Of a stretch of 64,000 nt of DNA, positions 1 to 11,873 are shown one piece after another (the stretch's first letter is position 1; every line of letters starts with the position of its first letter). The stretch spans positions 1,276,501-1,340,500 of the forward strand of contig CAJHZI010000907.1 in assembly GCA_905160935.1 (NCBI GenBank), written 5' to 3'. Made by a program: the position numbers and the translations under genes. The notes under the pieces were generated by a model, which was not told the DNA's origin, did no database searches, and worked only from the letters and a program-made list of their open reading frames with translations. The DNA is from Enchytraeus crypticus. Its lineage: Eukaryota > Annelida > Clitellata > Enchytraeida > Enchytraeidae.

Positions 1-110
1 CCTCGGCATCAGCTACATCAGCAGTAGCAGCAGTCTCAGTAGCAGCTGTCTCAGCAGCAGCTGTCTAAGTAGCAGCTGTCTCAGCAGCAACACGCGAAGC
101 AGCAACTGCC
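1..110. repeat. CAG/CTG-rich imperfect repeat
   Basis: Imperfect 15-21 bp units built on GCAGCAGCTGTCTCA recur about five times at the window edge. GC content is well above the neighbouring DNA. Reading frames through it give only low-complexity Ala/Leu runs with stops, so I see no gene. Confidence 0.6.
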
Positions 111-289
111 TTGCATTTGAGCCCGTCAGCCTGCAGGGCAGGAGTGCTTCCTCCTGGGATATGGAAAGAGTTGGTTTGGCTTTGGGCTTCTTAAGCGCCG
201 GTGTATTGCCTAAGGTCCTGGAGGCTTTCCTTCCTCTTCATCTTTTTGTAGTCTCCAACACTGCTCAACCAATCTGAGAAATAGAAAAA

Positions 290-407
290 TACGCAAAATT
301 ATTAAAAACAGTTTTAATATCGTTGGCCCGGTTAAATGACCAAATGGATACGCAAAATTATTAAAAACAGTTTTAATATCGTCGGTCCGGTTAAATGACC
401 AAATGGA
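290..407. repeat. 59-bp tandem duplication (two copies)
   Basis: Unit 290-348 is repeated at 349-407 with two substitutions. Each starts TACGCAAAATTATTAAAAAC. The two short minus-strand ORFs across it are products of the duplication, not genes. Confidence 0.9.
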
Positions 408-2293
408 TAGCATGATAACCTGCTGAGAAGGATGTCACTGGTTGTGATCTCAACCAGATAGTTCTCAAGACGACACAGTATATGACTCGAATACATACTG
501 TATGTATTTAACTTCAACAACAATCGTCTTTCTTAAAAGCATGTTGGTGACTGGCCGAGCATCAAGATTTAAAACATGCGACTACTAATATGCAGTCAGG
601 CACCCTTACATCCTGTTACCATTTAAGTCCAACATAAGATACCGACTAACGCTTTATTCCTCAACCCTTCCAACTCTTCATGACACAAGCTAAATTGGGG
701 TAAGCTCAGCTTCTCCAGTTTACTGCACGCAATAATAACGGAATCGAAAATAACTAAAGAGGCTGATGGTTATCTGTAGATTTAACTATACTAACGTAAC
801 GGTTCTAATTCTGTGAAGGCGTTCCTAATGGAAATTAGGGTTCGAACCTTTTCGAGGAAGATGAGGGTTAGTCCTATACAAACAAGACGAGACCATTACT
901 TAACAACATATAATTCATAGTATTCACACCATACAAACCACCCACTATTAAATAGTTACCGTTCCATACTTAAAATGTTCAGGCTTGTTACACTAATACA
1001 ACACACAAATAAGTTATTTATCAAGATATAACTCTGATAGGGTTAAAGACAAGAAATACAGAACAGAACAAGAGCCATATCCTGCGCATAATAATAAATA
1101 AGGAGTCACTGAAACATAATAATAAACTGACCAACTTACCACCGCACCACTCCAAGTAGGACCGACTGAGACAAGTCAAGTGTCTACTAGTGAGAACCAA
1201 AGACAGACGAGGGACACGATATGAGGACAGACGTAAAAATTAGCTGATCCTACTGTGAACCACGAGTCAAGTAAACAAGGTTTTATATGCCGTGGTTGTA
1301 AGCAAACTAATGCAAGGAAAGCTATAAATAGAACAGAGAGTGGAATAATTACGTTCGTACAAGAACAACAAACTAATTAAGGAATAAATGGTAAGGAAAT
1401 AGCAAAGGCAAGAAATAACAACCAGCATAGCCTTAGACACGGACGTAAGTCCTGGATATGCTATACTATGAAATGAAATGTCATCCTCTGATGACTATCT
1501 TTAGGTGTGACAAATTTTCATCATCGATTACAGAAAACCAGCTGTGAAAGCTTCCACATCAGTCTGTAAGATATTTGATGCCAAGGCACTGGGTCAGCAA
1601 TCAGAATTTACCAGAACTGTTACCATCTCTCGTTATTTCAATACTTCTTCAAACTTAGGTAGCAGGAACAAGAAAAGAAAGCCAAAGGCTTATTTAAATC
1701 CCCAATCATACATGATTACAACATCCAGCTTATTTTTAAAACTGTTCACCGATACCGCATTCACAACCTCCTCACTCAAAGAGTTCCACCTATCAATCAC
1801 CCTTTGAGAAAAAGAAAACTTTCCTGAGTCTGTCCTTACACTGGGCTTAAACAACATATAGCAATGACCTCTTAAACCATTATTGGAGAATTAAAAAAAA
1901 TATGTTGCTCTTAATTCGGTAAGCCATTTATAAGTTTTATATTTGCTATAACTCCTCAATTAGAAGTTTGGTTGGATTAGTGCACCCTGCACGTAATACG
2001 TATAGCTTGTGATTGACAAACTGTAAAGTACTGACTAAGAAACAGTTCCCAGCAAATTTAATTTTTCACAGATAAAATCTCACAAATTTCACAGAAAGAA
2101 TCGTGTTTAGAGTAAAGCACCTGTGAATTTCAACAGTTACGCTGATATTAGCGTTCATAGGTAATGTAGTTTTAATATTATTAAACAAATGAAATATAAA
2201 ACCAATTATTTCACAGAAAAATAACGTTTTAGGTTTCAGAAGCCCTTAGAAGTAGACATAAACAGCGTGGTTTAATTATAAATATTGACGTTT
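408..2293. other. No gene seen
   Basis: AT-rich sequence without a convincing ORF, RNA gene or long repeat. A B-box-like GGTTCGAACC occurs near 841 but no tRNA fold could be built around it. An 87-codon plus-strand ORF at 1544-1807 shows no recognisable motif. Confidence 0.5.
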
Positions 2294-2304
2294 TATATAG
2301 ATCT

Positions 2305-5170
2305 TCTTCTTCTTCTTTAAGTGCCGTGCCTGTTCCAAGCCCGGGCGGTCATGGTCATATTCCTCCATATGTCTCTGTTCATTGTTGCTCTGATCATCTC
2401 TGTTTCAGTTAGCTGCATCCATTTGCTAAGACTCTTAATAAACGTCATTCGTTGTCGACCCTTGCATCTTTTTCCATCTATTATTCCTGTCCATACGGTA
2501 TTTTCAACTATTTTGTTCCGCATAATGTGTCCGAAAAATTTCATCTGTTGTCGTCGTATTCGGTTCAAAAGGTCACGACAAGTTGACATTCTTTGTAGAA
2601 CATCTTCATTTTTAATGTGGTCTTTATAAGATATACGCAGCATTCTTCTATAGAACCACATCTCTGTTGCCTCAAGTTTCGATTCCATTACAGAAGAGAT
2701 TGTCCAAACTTCACTTCCATATAACAATATTGGTTGAATGTAGCATTGAAGAAGTCTTTTTTTGGTATCAATTGATAATTCATGGCTTCTAAAAATCTTT
2801 GACATTCTGTTATATGCCTCCTTAGCCATGGCTATTCTTCTGTTTATTTCCTTGTCACATTTCCCATTTTGATGAATAAGTGACCCTAAATATATGACTG
2901 ATTCAACTTGTTTGACATTTTGACCTCTTACATTGATTAAGCATGGCTGTGGCATTTTTAGTTTTGCTGACTGTCATGCATTCTGTTTTCTTCATATTTA
3001 TAGATAATCCACTAGCCTCACTATGATATGTTACAATATCCAACATTTCTTGAAGTTTGTCTCTCGAGTCGGCAATAAGAACTATGTCATCAGCATAACG
3101 AATATTATTAAGATTGTATCCTCCAATTACTAATCCTTTTATTTCACTGATATTCCTCATTATATTTTCACTATATAAGTTAAAAAGATCTGGTGACATT
3201 ACACAGCCTTGCCTTACTCCTCTCTTAATTTTGCAAAAGCTACTGTACTCGTTCTCATATCTCATTGCAGCTTCTTGATTCCAGTATAAATTCCTAACAC
3301 TTCTTATGTCTTTGCCATCTATATCCAATTCATGAAGAAGATCAATCAATTTGCTGTGTCTAACTTTGTCAAAAGCTTTGGTATAATCAATGAAACAAAG
3401 GAATAGATCCTTATTTAATTCTATGGCTCTTTCACACAGAATTCTTAGAACGAAAATAGCATTCCTTGTACCGGAATCATCCATAAAACCATATTGCACG
3501 GGATTTATTTCAGGTCTAATTTTATTTCTCATTCTCATTAGCAGAATTCTTAAATAGATTTTAATGACTACACTCATTAGACTTATAGTTCTGTGCAGTT
3601 CACATTCTACCGCACCAGGTTTCTTCGGTAATGCAATAAATATCGATCTCAATAGATCTTTTGGAAATTCGCCATTGTCATAAATGTCGTTTGCTATTGA
3701 CGTGATATCTTTTACGCTAAATTCTTCCGTGGCTTGAATCATTTCTGCTGTTATGTTATCTGGTCCGCTTGCTTTGTTTCTTTTTAATTTCCTAATGGCA
3801 TATCTAACTTCGTCTTCTAAGATTTTAGGACCTGCTATTTCTTTAGTTATTTCTGGAAGCTCCATTCGATTATCTTTAAAAAGGTCATCGATATACTCTG
3901 ACCATCTATCAAGTATATCTTTCTTTGTCATGAGAATATCTCCATTCTTAGCCTTGATGCATTTACTATGTGAGCAATTAGATTTCCGATTAGTTATTTC
4001 ATTTATCTCTTTGTACATTTTCCTTGTGTCTGTAAATTTCATCTTTTCAATCTCATCACATCTTTTGTTTAACCACTCTTCCTTTTCATGTTTGCAAAGT
4101 TTCTTTATTGCATTGTTCGAAACTCTATACTCCATACTTTCTCTATCTTTAATCTTTTGTCGTTCTTTCATTAATTGTAAAATGTTCTGATTTATCCATT
4201 TAGTTTTCCTTTGCATATTCTTTTCTGGGATGATTTCATTTGCTGTTACTACTAATGCATTTTTGAAATTATCCCATTTGTTGTTGATGTTATTCAGACC
4301 ATCATTTTCTGCCAATACTTGGAATCTATTTTGAACTTCTACTTTATATCTATATTGAATAGTTTGATCTTTTATTAGAGTGGAGAAATCTTGTACTAAT
4401 GTTCTCTCTTTTCTTTCAATCTTTTTTAATTTTATAAGTATATTGCAAATTACTGGAATATGGTCTGAGTCACAGTCTGCACCTGGATAAGTTTTGCAAT
4501 TTCTGATTGAATTACGAAATCTTTCGTTGATAGTTATGTAATCGATTTGATTTCTTATTTTATCTCCAGGACTCTTCCAAGTATATCTTCTCCTTTTGTG
4601 CTGTTTGTACCATGTGTTAGCTATTATTTGATTGTGGCTTTGGCACCAATTAATGAATCTTTCTCCTCGTTCATTCCTCTTGCCGAGGCCATATTTTCCA
4701 ACTATATTTCCATATTGCTCTTCTCCAACTTTGGCATTCATATCTCCCATTATAATTAAGATTTCTTGGCTTTTGCATTGTGATTTTGCTGTTTCTAAAT
4801 CGTCATAAAATCGCTCGATTTCTTCTTCCTCACATTGGGCTGTGGGAGCATATACCTGAACAATATTCATTACGAAATGGCGTGTTCTGATTTTCAACAA
4901 CATCATTCGATCCGAAATAGCCCAATGGCCATCAACACATTTTGATGTGATGCTATCTGTTATTATAGCCACTCCATTAATATGTTGAACACCACCTGAA
5001 TAATACATCGTAAAACCATCCTGATTAACCCTGCCTGATCCAATCCATCTTGTTTCACACATACCCATGATGTTCACTTTGAGTCTCTTCATTTCTTGAA
5101 TTATGTTACTGAATTTTCCTGCCTGGTACAGCGTTCGTACATTCCATGTACCTAAGCGTGTGTATCTTTC
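2305..5170 (-). mobile_element. RTE-type LINE, 5'-truncated, with TSD
   Basis: A non-LTR retrotransposon on the minus strand. It is flanked by an 11-bp target-site duplication, TATATAGATCT, at 2294-2304 and 5171-5181. The 3' end is a short (GAA)n tail directly after the ORF stop, so there is almost no 3' UTR. A short microsatellite tail and minimal 3' UTR fit the RTE clade. The 5' end lies just upstream of the endonuclease domain, indicating modest 5' truncation during target-primed reverse transcription. Confidence 0.9.
2317..5158 (-). pseudogene. RTE endonuclease-reverse transcriptase, one frameshift
   Basis: Encodes an APE-type endonuclease followed by reverse transcriptase, the enzymes of target-primed retrotransposition. 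The endonuclease frame runs upstream of the first ATG (5092): codons from about 5158 read LGTWNVRTLYQAGKF, the usual N-terminal strand. Other endonuclease motifs are CETRW, MGDMNAKVG, QIDYI and SDHIPV. Reverse transcriptase motifs are FIDYTKAFDKV, GVRQGCVMSPDLFNLY and the catalytic YADDIVLIA. Near 2955 the frame shifts by one base at an A-rich run, and the C-terminal segment (with YLGSLI, LLYGSEVW and MWFYRRMLRIS) continues for 212 codons to the stop at 2317. It is otherwise open, so the insertion is probably young. The family is often annotated 'craniofacial development protein 2-like' in animal genomes. Confidence 0.9.
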
Positions 5171-5181
5171 TATATAGATCT

Positions 5182-5890
5182 ACAACTATTTAACTTTTAC
5201 CTTTATTTTTATTACTATTTGTGTATCGGATAGAGCTAGCTCTAAACTACATGTAGAATAATTATTATTGCAATTAAAGTTTTTAGAAATTAGCTATTAT
5301 TAATTTAACCAATTATTATATAGTTATTAATAATTTAACCAATTATCTATAGCTATTTAATAGCTTTTCGACAATTAGATCTATTCTATTAGATATTTGC
5401 TTTCATATGTACAGGATGTTAGACTACATTTTAAAGATACTAAACTAATGGAAAACCATGGCAGGAGAATCAGCGCTATTACAGGCGACCAACGCCAAAA
5501 AGATTTTCTATGGCAGCTCCTGTACATTGCACTCCAATGCTTTAATACTGTCTGCGTTCGTGGCCCATTGACGAAAGAGGCCTCCCAGAGTGTAAGCTTA
5601 GAGGAATTACTTTCTTTAAACATTTCTTTTAAATCTTTCTTTTAATTAAATAAAGTCCTTCTTTTATCTTATTTTTAGTCCAGGGCCCTATACAGCCCAG
5701 GGCTTTTAAAATTAATCTAATAATTAATAAACTAATGTTATGTTACAAATACATAAAATTTTAAGTATCCGAAGCTTTTAGGGGTGTTTTTAGACATGTA
5801 CTGTTTGAATAATGATCATTATATAAATTGTGTTTAATATATAAAATTTATTGTTCTATTTCTTACAGATATAATAAAAACCTGGAACCA
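5182..5890. other. No gene seen
   Basis: AT-rich flank of the LINE, with a short direct repeat of TATTAATTTAACCAATTAT near 5296-5345. The overlapping ORFs at 5381-5645 on both strands have no recognisable features. Confidence 0.5.
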
Positions 5891-5916
5891 TTCGGCTGAA
5901 AAGAAATGGTTGGATT

Positions 5917-6414
5917 TTAAATGGCGAGTAAAGAAAGTAACCACGAGGCTGAACTTACCGGACACAATTAGGATACCCCGGACAACGCAAGGACCGAGGA
6001 CAGCCCGGAGGCACCATCGATTAAATAAACTATTGGCTAGAACTCTCTCTCTCTCTCTCTCTCTCAGAAGATTCAGACGCTACTTAGCATACGACCCTCT
6101 ATACCCCGACTCCGAAATCAGCTAGGTGGACCTCTGCGAAGGGTCCTATTTCAAAGTAAATGGAGACCGAGACTCCTTCCAGCCCAATGGGACGCTCATC
6201 CGCTGAGCCGCTGCGACAGGCTTTCGGCTTGAGAAATGGTCCTTCCGAGGAATTCCAGTCCAATAAACGAAGAATTGAAACGTTGACTTCTGGAATGACT
6301 GCGCTCTCCGTGGACACCCCAAGAGGATTCCGTCAGGATGACCCATCTGCTCGGAAGAGAAATCTGATACTGGGCATCCAACCGAAGCCTCCTCTGATTG
6401 GCTGTGATTATTAG
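5917..6414 (+). pseudogene. Possible decayed reading frame, unidentified
   Basis: This island is more GC-rich and codon-like than its surroundings. One piece begins MASKESNHEAELTGHN and is broken by stops. After a (CT)n tract at 6041-6064, another frame resumes and is open from 6160 to 6414, with 84 residues rich in Pro, Ser and Arg (METETPSSPMGRSSAEP...). I do not recognise the protein. It could be an old transposon ORF1, a 5' UTR or first exon, or chance. Confidence 0.25.
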
Positions 6415-6501
6415 ATAGCTTGATAATGAAGTCATGAGCCCAATGTTCGATTTCGTAACATCGTGCAGTTGATTCTGGATTTTAGTTTAACCTCTGAAAA
6501 C

Positions 6502-6503
<2 letters not shown>

Positions 6504-6557
<54 letters not shown>
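6504..6557. repeat. (GA)n microsatellite
   Basis: An uninterrupted GA run of about 27 units followed by degenerate GAGCGAGTGAG. Confidence 0.95.
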
Positions 6558-6561
<4 letters not shown>

Positions 6562-7085
6562 TGAGAGAAAGCGCGATAGAGTGTAAAAGCTTTTTACTTA
6601 ATTTACTTCAGAAAAAGGCTTTTAATTTATACTTTTGAAACGGTAACTAATTTATGTCAAATTTAGAAACGTTATTGTCAGTGCTAATTTTTAAGTTTTA
6701 ATAAAATATGTATAATTCTATTTGGCTCAGTATTGTATTTGCTATGCTAAACTGTAATGTTAAATTAATTGGCCTACTAAATTTTGAAGTCTTGAAATTA
6801 TTCAATGATCGAAATTCTCATCAATAGGTTTTTGAAATTTCATTTGCATACACAATATTGTGATTTGTAATTGCATTGCAAATCCCTTCATTCCCTTCAT
6901 ATCCCTTGAAAATCTGATAAAATAATACTTTAAAGAGAGAAGTCAAAGAGAGTAATAGGCAGGGACGAAGCCACGGGGTTGTTTGGGGTTTTTCAAAAAA
7001 CCACACTTCTGAAAAAGTGGCCTACGCAATTCGTGCAAATTCGGAGACATTATCTTTAGGGAAGAAGAGTGGTGTGCCTTTTTTA
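6558..7085. other. No gene seen
   Basis: AT-rich DNA with only a short spurious minus-strand ORF at 6821-7006. Confidence 0.5.
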
Positions 7086-7172
7086 TTTCGAATCCTGGGC
7101 TCGCCCGTCACTGACATCGCTTTCGAGTGAGGAAACTGACGTTAATATTAGCTTTACCAGCTTTTTCACTCA
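7086..7172 (-). mobile_element. SINE-like family S2, copy 1
   Basis: Contains the block CGTCACTGACATCGCTTTCG followed by GAGTGAGGAAACTGACGTTAA and GCTTTACCAGC. The same block occurs inverted at 17356-17415, 21880-21955 and 58138-58209. The GAGGAAAC-GACGTTAA module is shared with family S1. The orientation name is arbitrary. Confidence 0.8.
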
Positions 7173-8100
7173 GTGCAGGTGTTATGTAGCTTCGTTGGTG
7201 CGCATTCGATCTAAGTCATAAGCCAGAGTAGACTAGTGTATGCAAGAATGATAAAAAACAGTTTTTTACGAAAAAGGTTCTTTACGAAACCTATATGTTC
7301 ATTGAAGAACCTTTACCGGTTCGGATATAGGTACAGATAGCACTAGCATTATTTATCAAAATTTCTTAAACAACTCCACTTGCTATGGTCTGGATTCGCC
7401 GCTGATAATAGGCCTATACAGTATGTATCAGCTTTTATTACACTTCCGAATTTGTCTCCTAATTAGCTCTAATATTATGGTTCCGGTAAATATGGCAATT
7501 TTTACTGTCTGCTGACAACTCGTCCAGTTGTTTAACACAGAACTTGTCACCATTCAAAGAGGTTTTATAACTTCGCAACCATCTCTCTCGTGATCTTCTT
7601 TCGTGATTCCTACCCTGATGCTATCATATAGGCCTATTGATATGAAAATAGAAGAACAATTGTTCACATTTTATGACACTCATATAGAAATATTTTGAAA
7701 ATAGAAATACACGTTGTAGGGATTATAATTATAGGGATTGTTCAGTAACAATGTTGTTAAGTTGTACTAAAGCAATAGCCACTACGTTGTACTCGATTTT
7801 GCACTGTAGCATGGTAATGAAGATTTTCAAGTAGCAATGTGGTGGATATTTTACTATAGACCTTTTATAATATGTAGCAGTAACTCTGTTCACATAATAA
7901 ACAAAGCCTAATGGGGGAGCGGGAAGGGGAGTATGCTTATATTTCCGGCTGGCAATATTCTATTATATTCCCATATATTATTACGTTTTTCGTCATTTGC
8001 TAACAGTATGGTGTTTTAAAAATTACAAAGAAAATTATATTTCCATTATTTATCCAATGATGATAAACATATGTCTTAATTTACATTTAACATGTCTATA
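7173..8100. other. No gene seen
   Basis: AT-rich sequence. It holds two TAGGCCTA octamers (7409, 7629) but no ORF of note. Confidence 0.5.
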
Positions 8101-8106
8101 TTGATT

Positions 8107-8276
8107 GTCTAGAGAGGATATATTACATTTTTACGATAAATTACGTTGCAGTTGCCTGCCAAAAAACAATTAAGTTTATGATTGTACGGTGGCGCCTCCT
8201 GGCGAAAGAAAAAATATAAAGTGCGATTTTTCAAAGTAAACATCTTTTATGTAATGTCTATAGCAATGTAATGGAG
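8107..8276. repeat. Direct repeat, copy 1 (about 170 bp)
   Basis: Matches 8826-8995 along its length, including AGAGAGGATAT, the block ACGGTGGCGCCTCC and TTTTTCAAAGTAAACA. The copies are about 720 bp apart and differ by substitutions and small indels. Probably two copies of one dispersed element or a segmental duplication. Confidence 0.85.
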
Positions 8277-8639
8277 ATTGGATCAATTCAGTAGGCTGTA
8301 TTTCTAACTCATATTTCAAATAGACTCAGGTAAACCGTTTTCGTTTTGCTCTGACATGAAGCCAAATAGGCCTACAGGGAAATTTCTGACCTTTTCGCAG
8401 GATGAAGAAATTAACAAATTAATCAATTATAATAGCGTTACTATTTATGATAGCGTAGGCCCCTATATGGTCTTTATTTCACCACACTGCAGTGGAAGTG
8501 ACAAAATAGCTAGATCATTACCTGCAGCATTAGAAAATTGAAATAAAGTTTAAAAACAAAATCCTTCTAGTTAAAGTTTAAAAGTTAAAACACAGGGGCC
8601 CTACTGGCTTACACCGCATTACAGTGATATGATCCTTTT

Positions 8640-8755
8640 CGATGATATCTATCACCTTTAATATCACGTACGTATTTAACCATTATAAATTATCTATGCT
8701 ACCTGTCCTGACTGTCCGAGATTTTACTACCGAGATCTTATCAGCGTTAGCGCGA
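8640..8755 (-). mobile_element. Partial, diverged tRNA-derived SINE
   Basis: Shares ATATCTATCAC and GTCCGAGATTTTACT with the SINE copies at 19565-19797 and 36355-36594, in the same order. The B-box segment is replaced by unrelated sequence, so this is a rearranged fragment. Confidence 0.55.
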
Positions 8756-8825
8756 ATTGACTCCAGGACCTCTGGGACAGCATCTAAAATGTCAAGACGT
8801 CTAATTGTTAACAATCTTAGACCTC

Positions 8826-8995
8826 TGTCTCAGAGAGGATATAGGTCTACTACATTTTTAGGACATATTACATTGCAGTTGTCGTCCGCAAAACAATCAA
8901 GTTTATGTTTGCACGGTGGCGCCTCCAAAAAATGAAAACATATATAGGGTGATTTTTTCAAAGTAAACACATTTTATAGAAGGTCTGTAGCACGA
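8826..8995. repeat. Direct repeat, copy 2
   Basis: Partner of 8107-8276. It carries CACGGTGGCGCCTCC at 8910-8924. Confidence 0.85.
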
Positions 8996-9097
8996 CTATT
9001 ATAATAATTATACGACAGAGCATTTTTTAAACTAATTTAGCCTATAGTCTACTGATTCACGGAGTTCAGAGATTTATAACAATCAAGCAATAAGAAT

Positions 9098-9160
9098 TTA
9101 ACGTCCAGTTCCTCCCCCTAAGGCAATATCAGGGATGTCTCTTGCAGACTCTGCGTTCGG
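9098..9160 (-). mobile_element. SINE-like family S1, fragment
   Basis: Carries ATTTAACGTCC and CAGGGATGTCTCTTGCAGAC, nearly identical to 15635-15695, so the two form a subfamily of S1. This is the inverted form of the GACGTCCCTGATATC...GAGGAAAC...GACGTTAA tail. Confidence 0.7.
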
Positions 9161-10087
9161 AATATAATTATGGAACTAAATATCATTGAGACGCAATTAA
9201 TACGTAGTAAAACTTGAAAATCATACGCTTTCTTATTATTCTTGTTGTTACTATTGTTGTTATAGTTCCGTCAAATCTGTCTACAAAAGCAGAAGCCGAA
9301 CAGCGCCGTTTGTGTTTTTTGTTTGCATCACGTGACACTAAGAGACCACGCCCATTTAGGCGCAAACAATGGAACAGAGAGATCTGTGTTTATCTTTGTG
9401 AGTTAATCTTCTCTTTAACTCCGGATTACTGATTAATCAATGCGAACTCATTTAACGTTAGATAACGCTTGCGATCATTTACTTTCTACTTTCTCGCCTA
9501 ACTAATGTGTCACCTAGCGGCCAATGAACACACTCGCTGTTAATCGTTTCTTAATCGGTTTCTTGCCTAACTTTCTTAAACACGCTTTGTGAAATGATCA
9601 TCCATAATGATATTTGTCATTTTCAGTGTCACATATATAATCTTTGGGCAGTATTATGGTCAATTGTTCATGTTGTCGGCGCCGTGAATGTCGCCCTGGA
9701 GCTTCTCAACGATCTCTGAAGCTGTAATTTAGGAACTTCATAATGCTACTTAATGCGCTGTGCTTTGAGCTATTTAAACATTCTTTCAAGTTCATGAGGT
9801 CTATTAATCGGTATTTTCTGAACTATAAGTTTAAGTTAATAAATTATTTAATCGTCTCAGCACCAGAATATATCTAAATCTATTATGCAGTAACAGTCAT
9901 TCTTGGCTGTTCTAAGATTACTGGAAGCCTAAAATTTATTTCAATAACCAATAATACTTGCCTTATTACACAATCTATCTTCTTCAATTCATCTACGCCT
10001 CATGAATAACATTCTAACGCAGTAAATTCAATAAATCAATAAGTTGTATCAATATAAGAATATATATATATTGTTAACATACTGTAG
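9161..10087. other. No gene seen
   Basis: Two opposed short ORFs at 9183-9432 lack recognisable features. The rest is AT-rich intergenic or upstream sequence. The missing first exon of the Jun gene could lie here or further upstream, but I could not identify it. Confidence 0.45.
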
Positions 10088-10119
10088 TTTGAAGAGTAAT
10101 ATGTGTGAAAAAACTAGGA

Positions 10120-10437
10120 AGGACAGAATGGAAAATGAGTATGTGAGGATGAATTTGAATGTTGAGGGATCGGGGATAGCTTGGCTCAGTTGAGATTGAG
10201 ATGGTGTGTGAGAAAGGTAGACAAGGATGAAGTAAAGAGAGTTTGGAAGGAAGAGCTGGATGTTAAGATAGAGAGAGGTGACTACAATTGGCGTGGGATG
10301 CAGTAATTAAGAAGGACATGAAAAATAGGGACTTATGATATGATGTGGGACAGAGAGGACTGGAGAAAGTCTATTGTTTCGTATCTTGACCCTGGTTAAA
10401 CTGGGATTTAAGGGAAGATGATGATGATGTAGTTTGA
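10120..10437 (+). pseudogene. RTE-like LINE 3' end with (GAT)n tail
   Basis: A decayed C-terminus of a non-LTR reverse transcriptase. Frame pieces read DEVKRVWKEELDVKIERG and, after frame changes, DREDWRKSIVSYLDPG followed by a stop. This Arg/Lys-rich WRKSI...DPG ending is typical of RTE-like LINEs. The 3' UTR is GGTTAAACTGGGATTTAAGG and ends in GATGATGATGATG. The same 3' tip recurs at 17600-17655, 18128-18175 and 18735-18775, and inverted at 12393, 18303 and 22352, where it is joined to a SINE body. Confidence 0.75.
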
Positions 10438-11085
10438 AAATTACCTTTATTGGATAGTCATAAAATAACCAGAGTTGATGCTAATAGTTTAATTTATGGC
10501 CAGCCATTCCCCATTAGAATAATTGAGAAATCTGGTTTGATATGGAGGGTTCCTTGAGCACTTCAATGAGAAAACTACCCAATGGGCTTATCAAAAAAAT
10601 AGAATTCTTAATGAATAGTTTCAAATAAGACAGCTCTAATTTGTTCTTGATCATATACAGTATTCCATAGCTGATTTCATCTCAAGTTGTGCTTATATAT
10701 ACAGCTGCAGAAAATTCATATCACTGAATGTTCTAGTTTAGCTCTGCATGTAACTTAGAAAATTGTAAAGATTCAATCTGAGATGAATCTATATCCACTG
10801 GATTCTATTTCTGGCTAAGCTAAACAGAGAGTAAAATCTTGAGCATTTTAGTAAAAGTTTCTCTCTTTTTACTATGTGGAACTACACACTATCTAGTATA
10901 GATTCAGTTTTATTGTTTTGGGTGGTTAGGTACTTTTCTTCAATTGTATGATTTCATTTCTGCTAATAGGTATTTCTCGAAGAATTTTTCTTCTGATTTA
11001 TTGGCACAACATTTAGCCCTGAATTTGAGTTAATCCAGAAATCTGATGTTTAGTTTTATCATGATATACATTTGTGTTATTGCAG
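10438..11085. other. Intron or upstream DNA of the Jun gene
   Basis: AT-rich sequence without ORFs, ending in a 3' splice acceptor at 11085 (TGTTATTGCAG). The exon that follows begins mid-codon, so this is most likely intronic. Confidence 0.6.
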
Positions 11086-11480
11086 AACGACCAATGTCTG
11101 TACCATTAGAATCTTTATATGAAATGGAACTGGCATACAGTGACAACATGAAGCCGTCACAAGTTTCCAATCATCTTCTTACCCTTCAAACAGACAACAA
11201 GCTGCAAGACTGTAATGGGTTGGGAGAAAAGCTCTTTCTTAACTTCAGCAAGAGTTCTGCTGTCGTCCCCAACATCAAGCAGCAAGAATCCGGCTTATTT
11301 CGAGAGAAACTGTTTTTGGACTTTGGACAGTTGGCGGGGAAGACGTCGATGAAGGTTGAGAACTCTGTGCTGAGCATGAGCACCCCGGAGCTGGAGAGGC
11401 TGATCGCTCAGGGGGCGGGATCACTGGTGACCACTCCCACCCCTACCACGCAGATACTCTTCCCTAAAACTGTCACCGAG
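11086..11480 (+). CDS. Jun: Jun-family AP-1 factor, N-terminal exon
   Basis: Encodes about 131 residues of the activation region of a Jun-type bZIP transcription factor. The diagnostic stretch is STPELERLIAQGAGSLVTTP followed by TPTTQILFPKTVTE, which matches the conserved 'SPELERLI...TTTPTPTQ...PK.VTDEQE' segment of Jun proteins. The exon starts after the acceptor at 11085 in phase 1, so an upstream coding exon is needed and was not found. It ends with a phase-0 donor (GAG|GTTTGT) at 11480. Two copies of an EKLFL(N/D)F motif occur; they resemble, loosely, the KQxMTLNL region next to the JNK-docking site of Jun. That comparison is inference. The next exon starts EQEAYARGF, completing the family motif across the junction. 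Confidence 0.9.
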
Positions 11481-11635
11481 GTTTGTGCACTTCGCTGCCC
11501 TGCTCGGAATATGGGCCATAACTGAATGAGTTTGTACTACGATATGATGAGCATAAGCATTTTGGAATTTAATGGATTTAACACATTTATTATTTAGTAT
11601 ATTATTATTTATATTAGTATATTTTTTACTAGTAG

Positions 11636-11688
11636 ATCTCAGTGCTAAGTTAACAGCTTTATTGCTTCAAATGTACTAAATAATAAAT

Positions 11689-11731
<43 letters not shown>

Positions 11732-11760
11732 CACTTTATTTCTTCAATTATATATAATAA

Positions 11761-11820
<60 letters not shown>

Positions 11821-11873
11821 ATTTATTATTTAGTACATTTGAAGCAATAAAGCTGTTAACTTAGCACTGAGAT
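11636..11873. repeat. Long hairpin: unique arms around (TA)n, in Jun intron
   Basis: The segment from 11636 (ATCTCAGTGCTAAG...) through AATAAATAACATATATA is repeated exactly as its reverse complement ending at 11873. The arms are about 55 bp of unique sequence with no mismatch seen. Between them lie two (TA)n tracts around an AT-rich spacer (about 11732-11768) that contains CACTTTATTTCTTC. It lies wholly inside the 1262-bp Jun intron, so the primary transcript would fold into a very long stem. Confidence 0.92.

Noticed and set aside
835..870. tRNA gene suggested by GGTTCGAACC
   Set aside because: No A box at a suitable distance and no cloverleaf stems could be paired.
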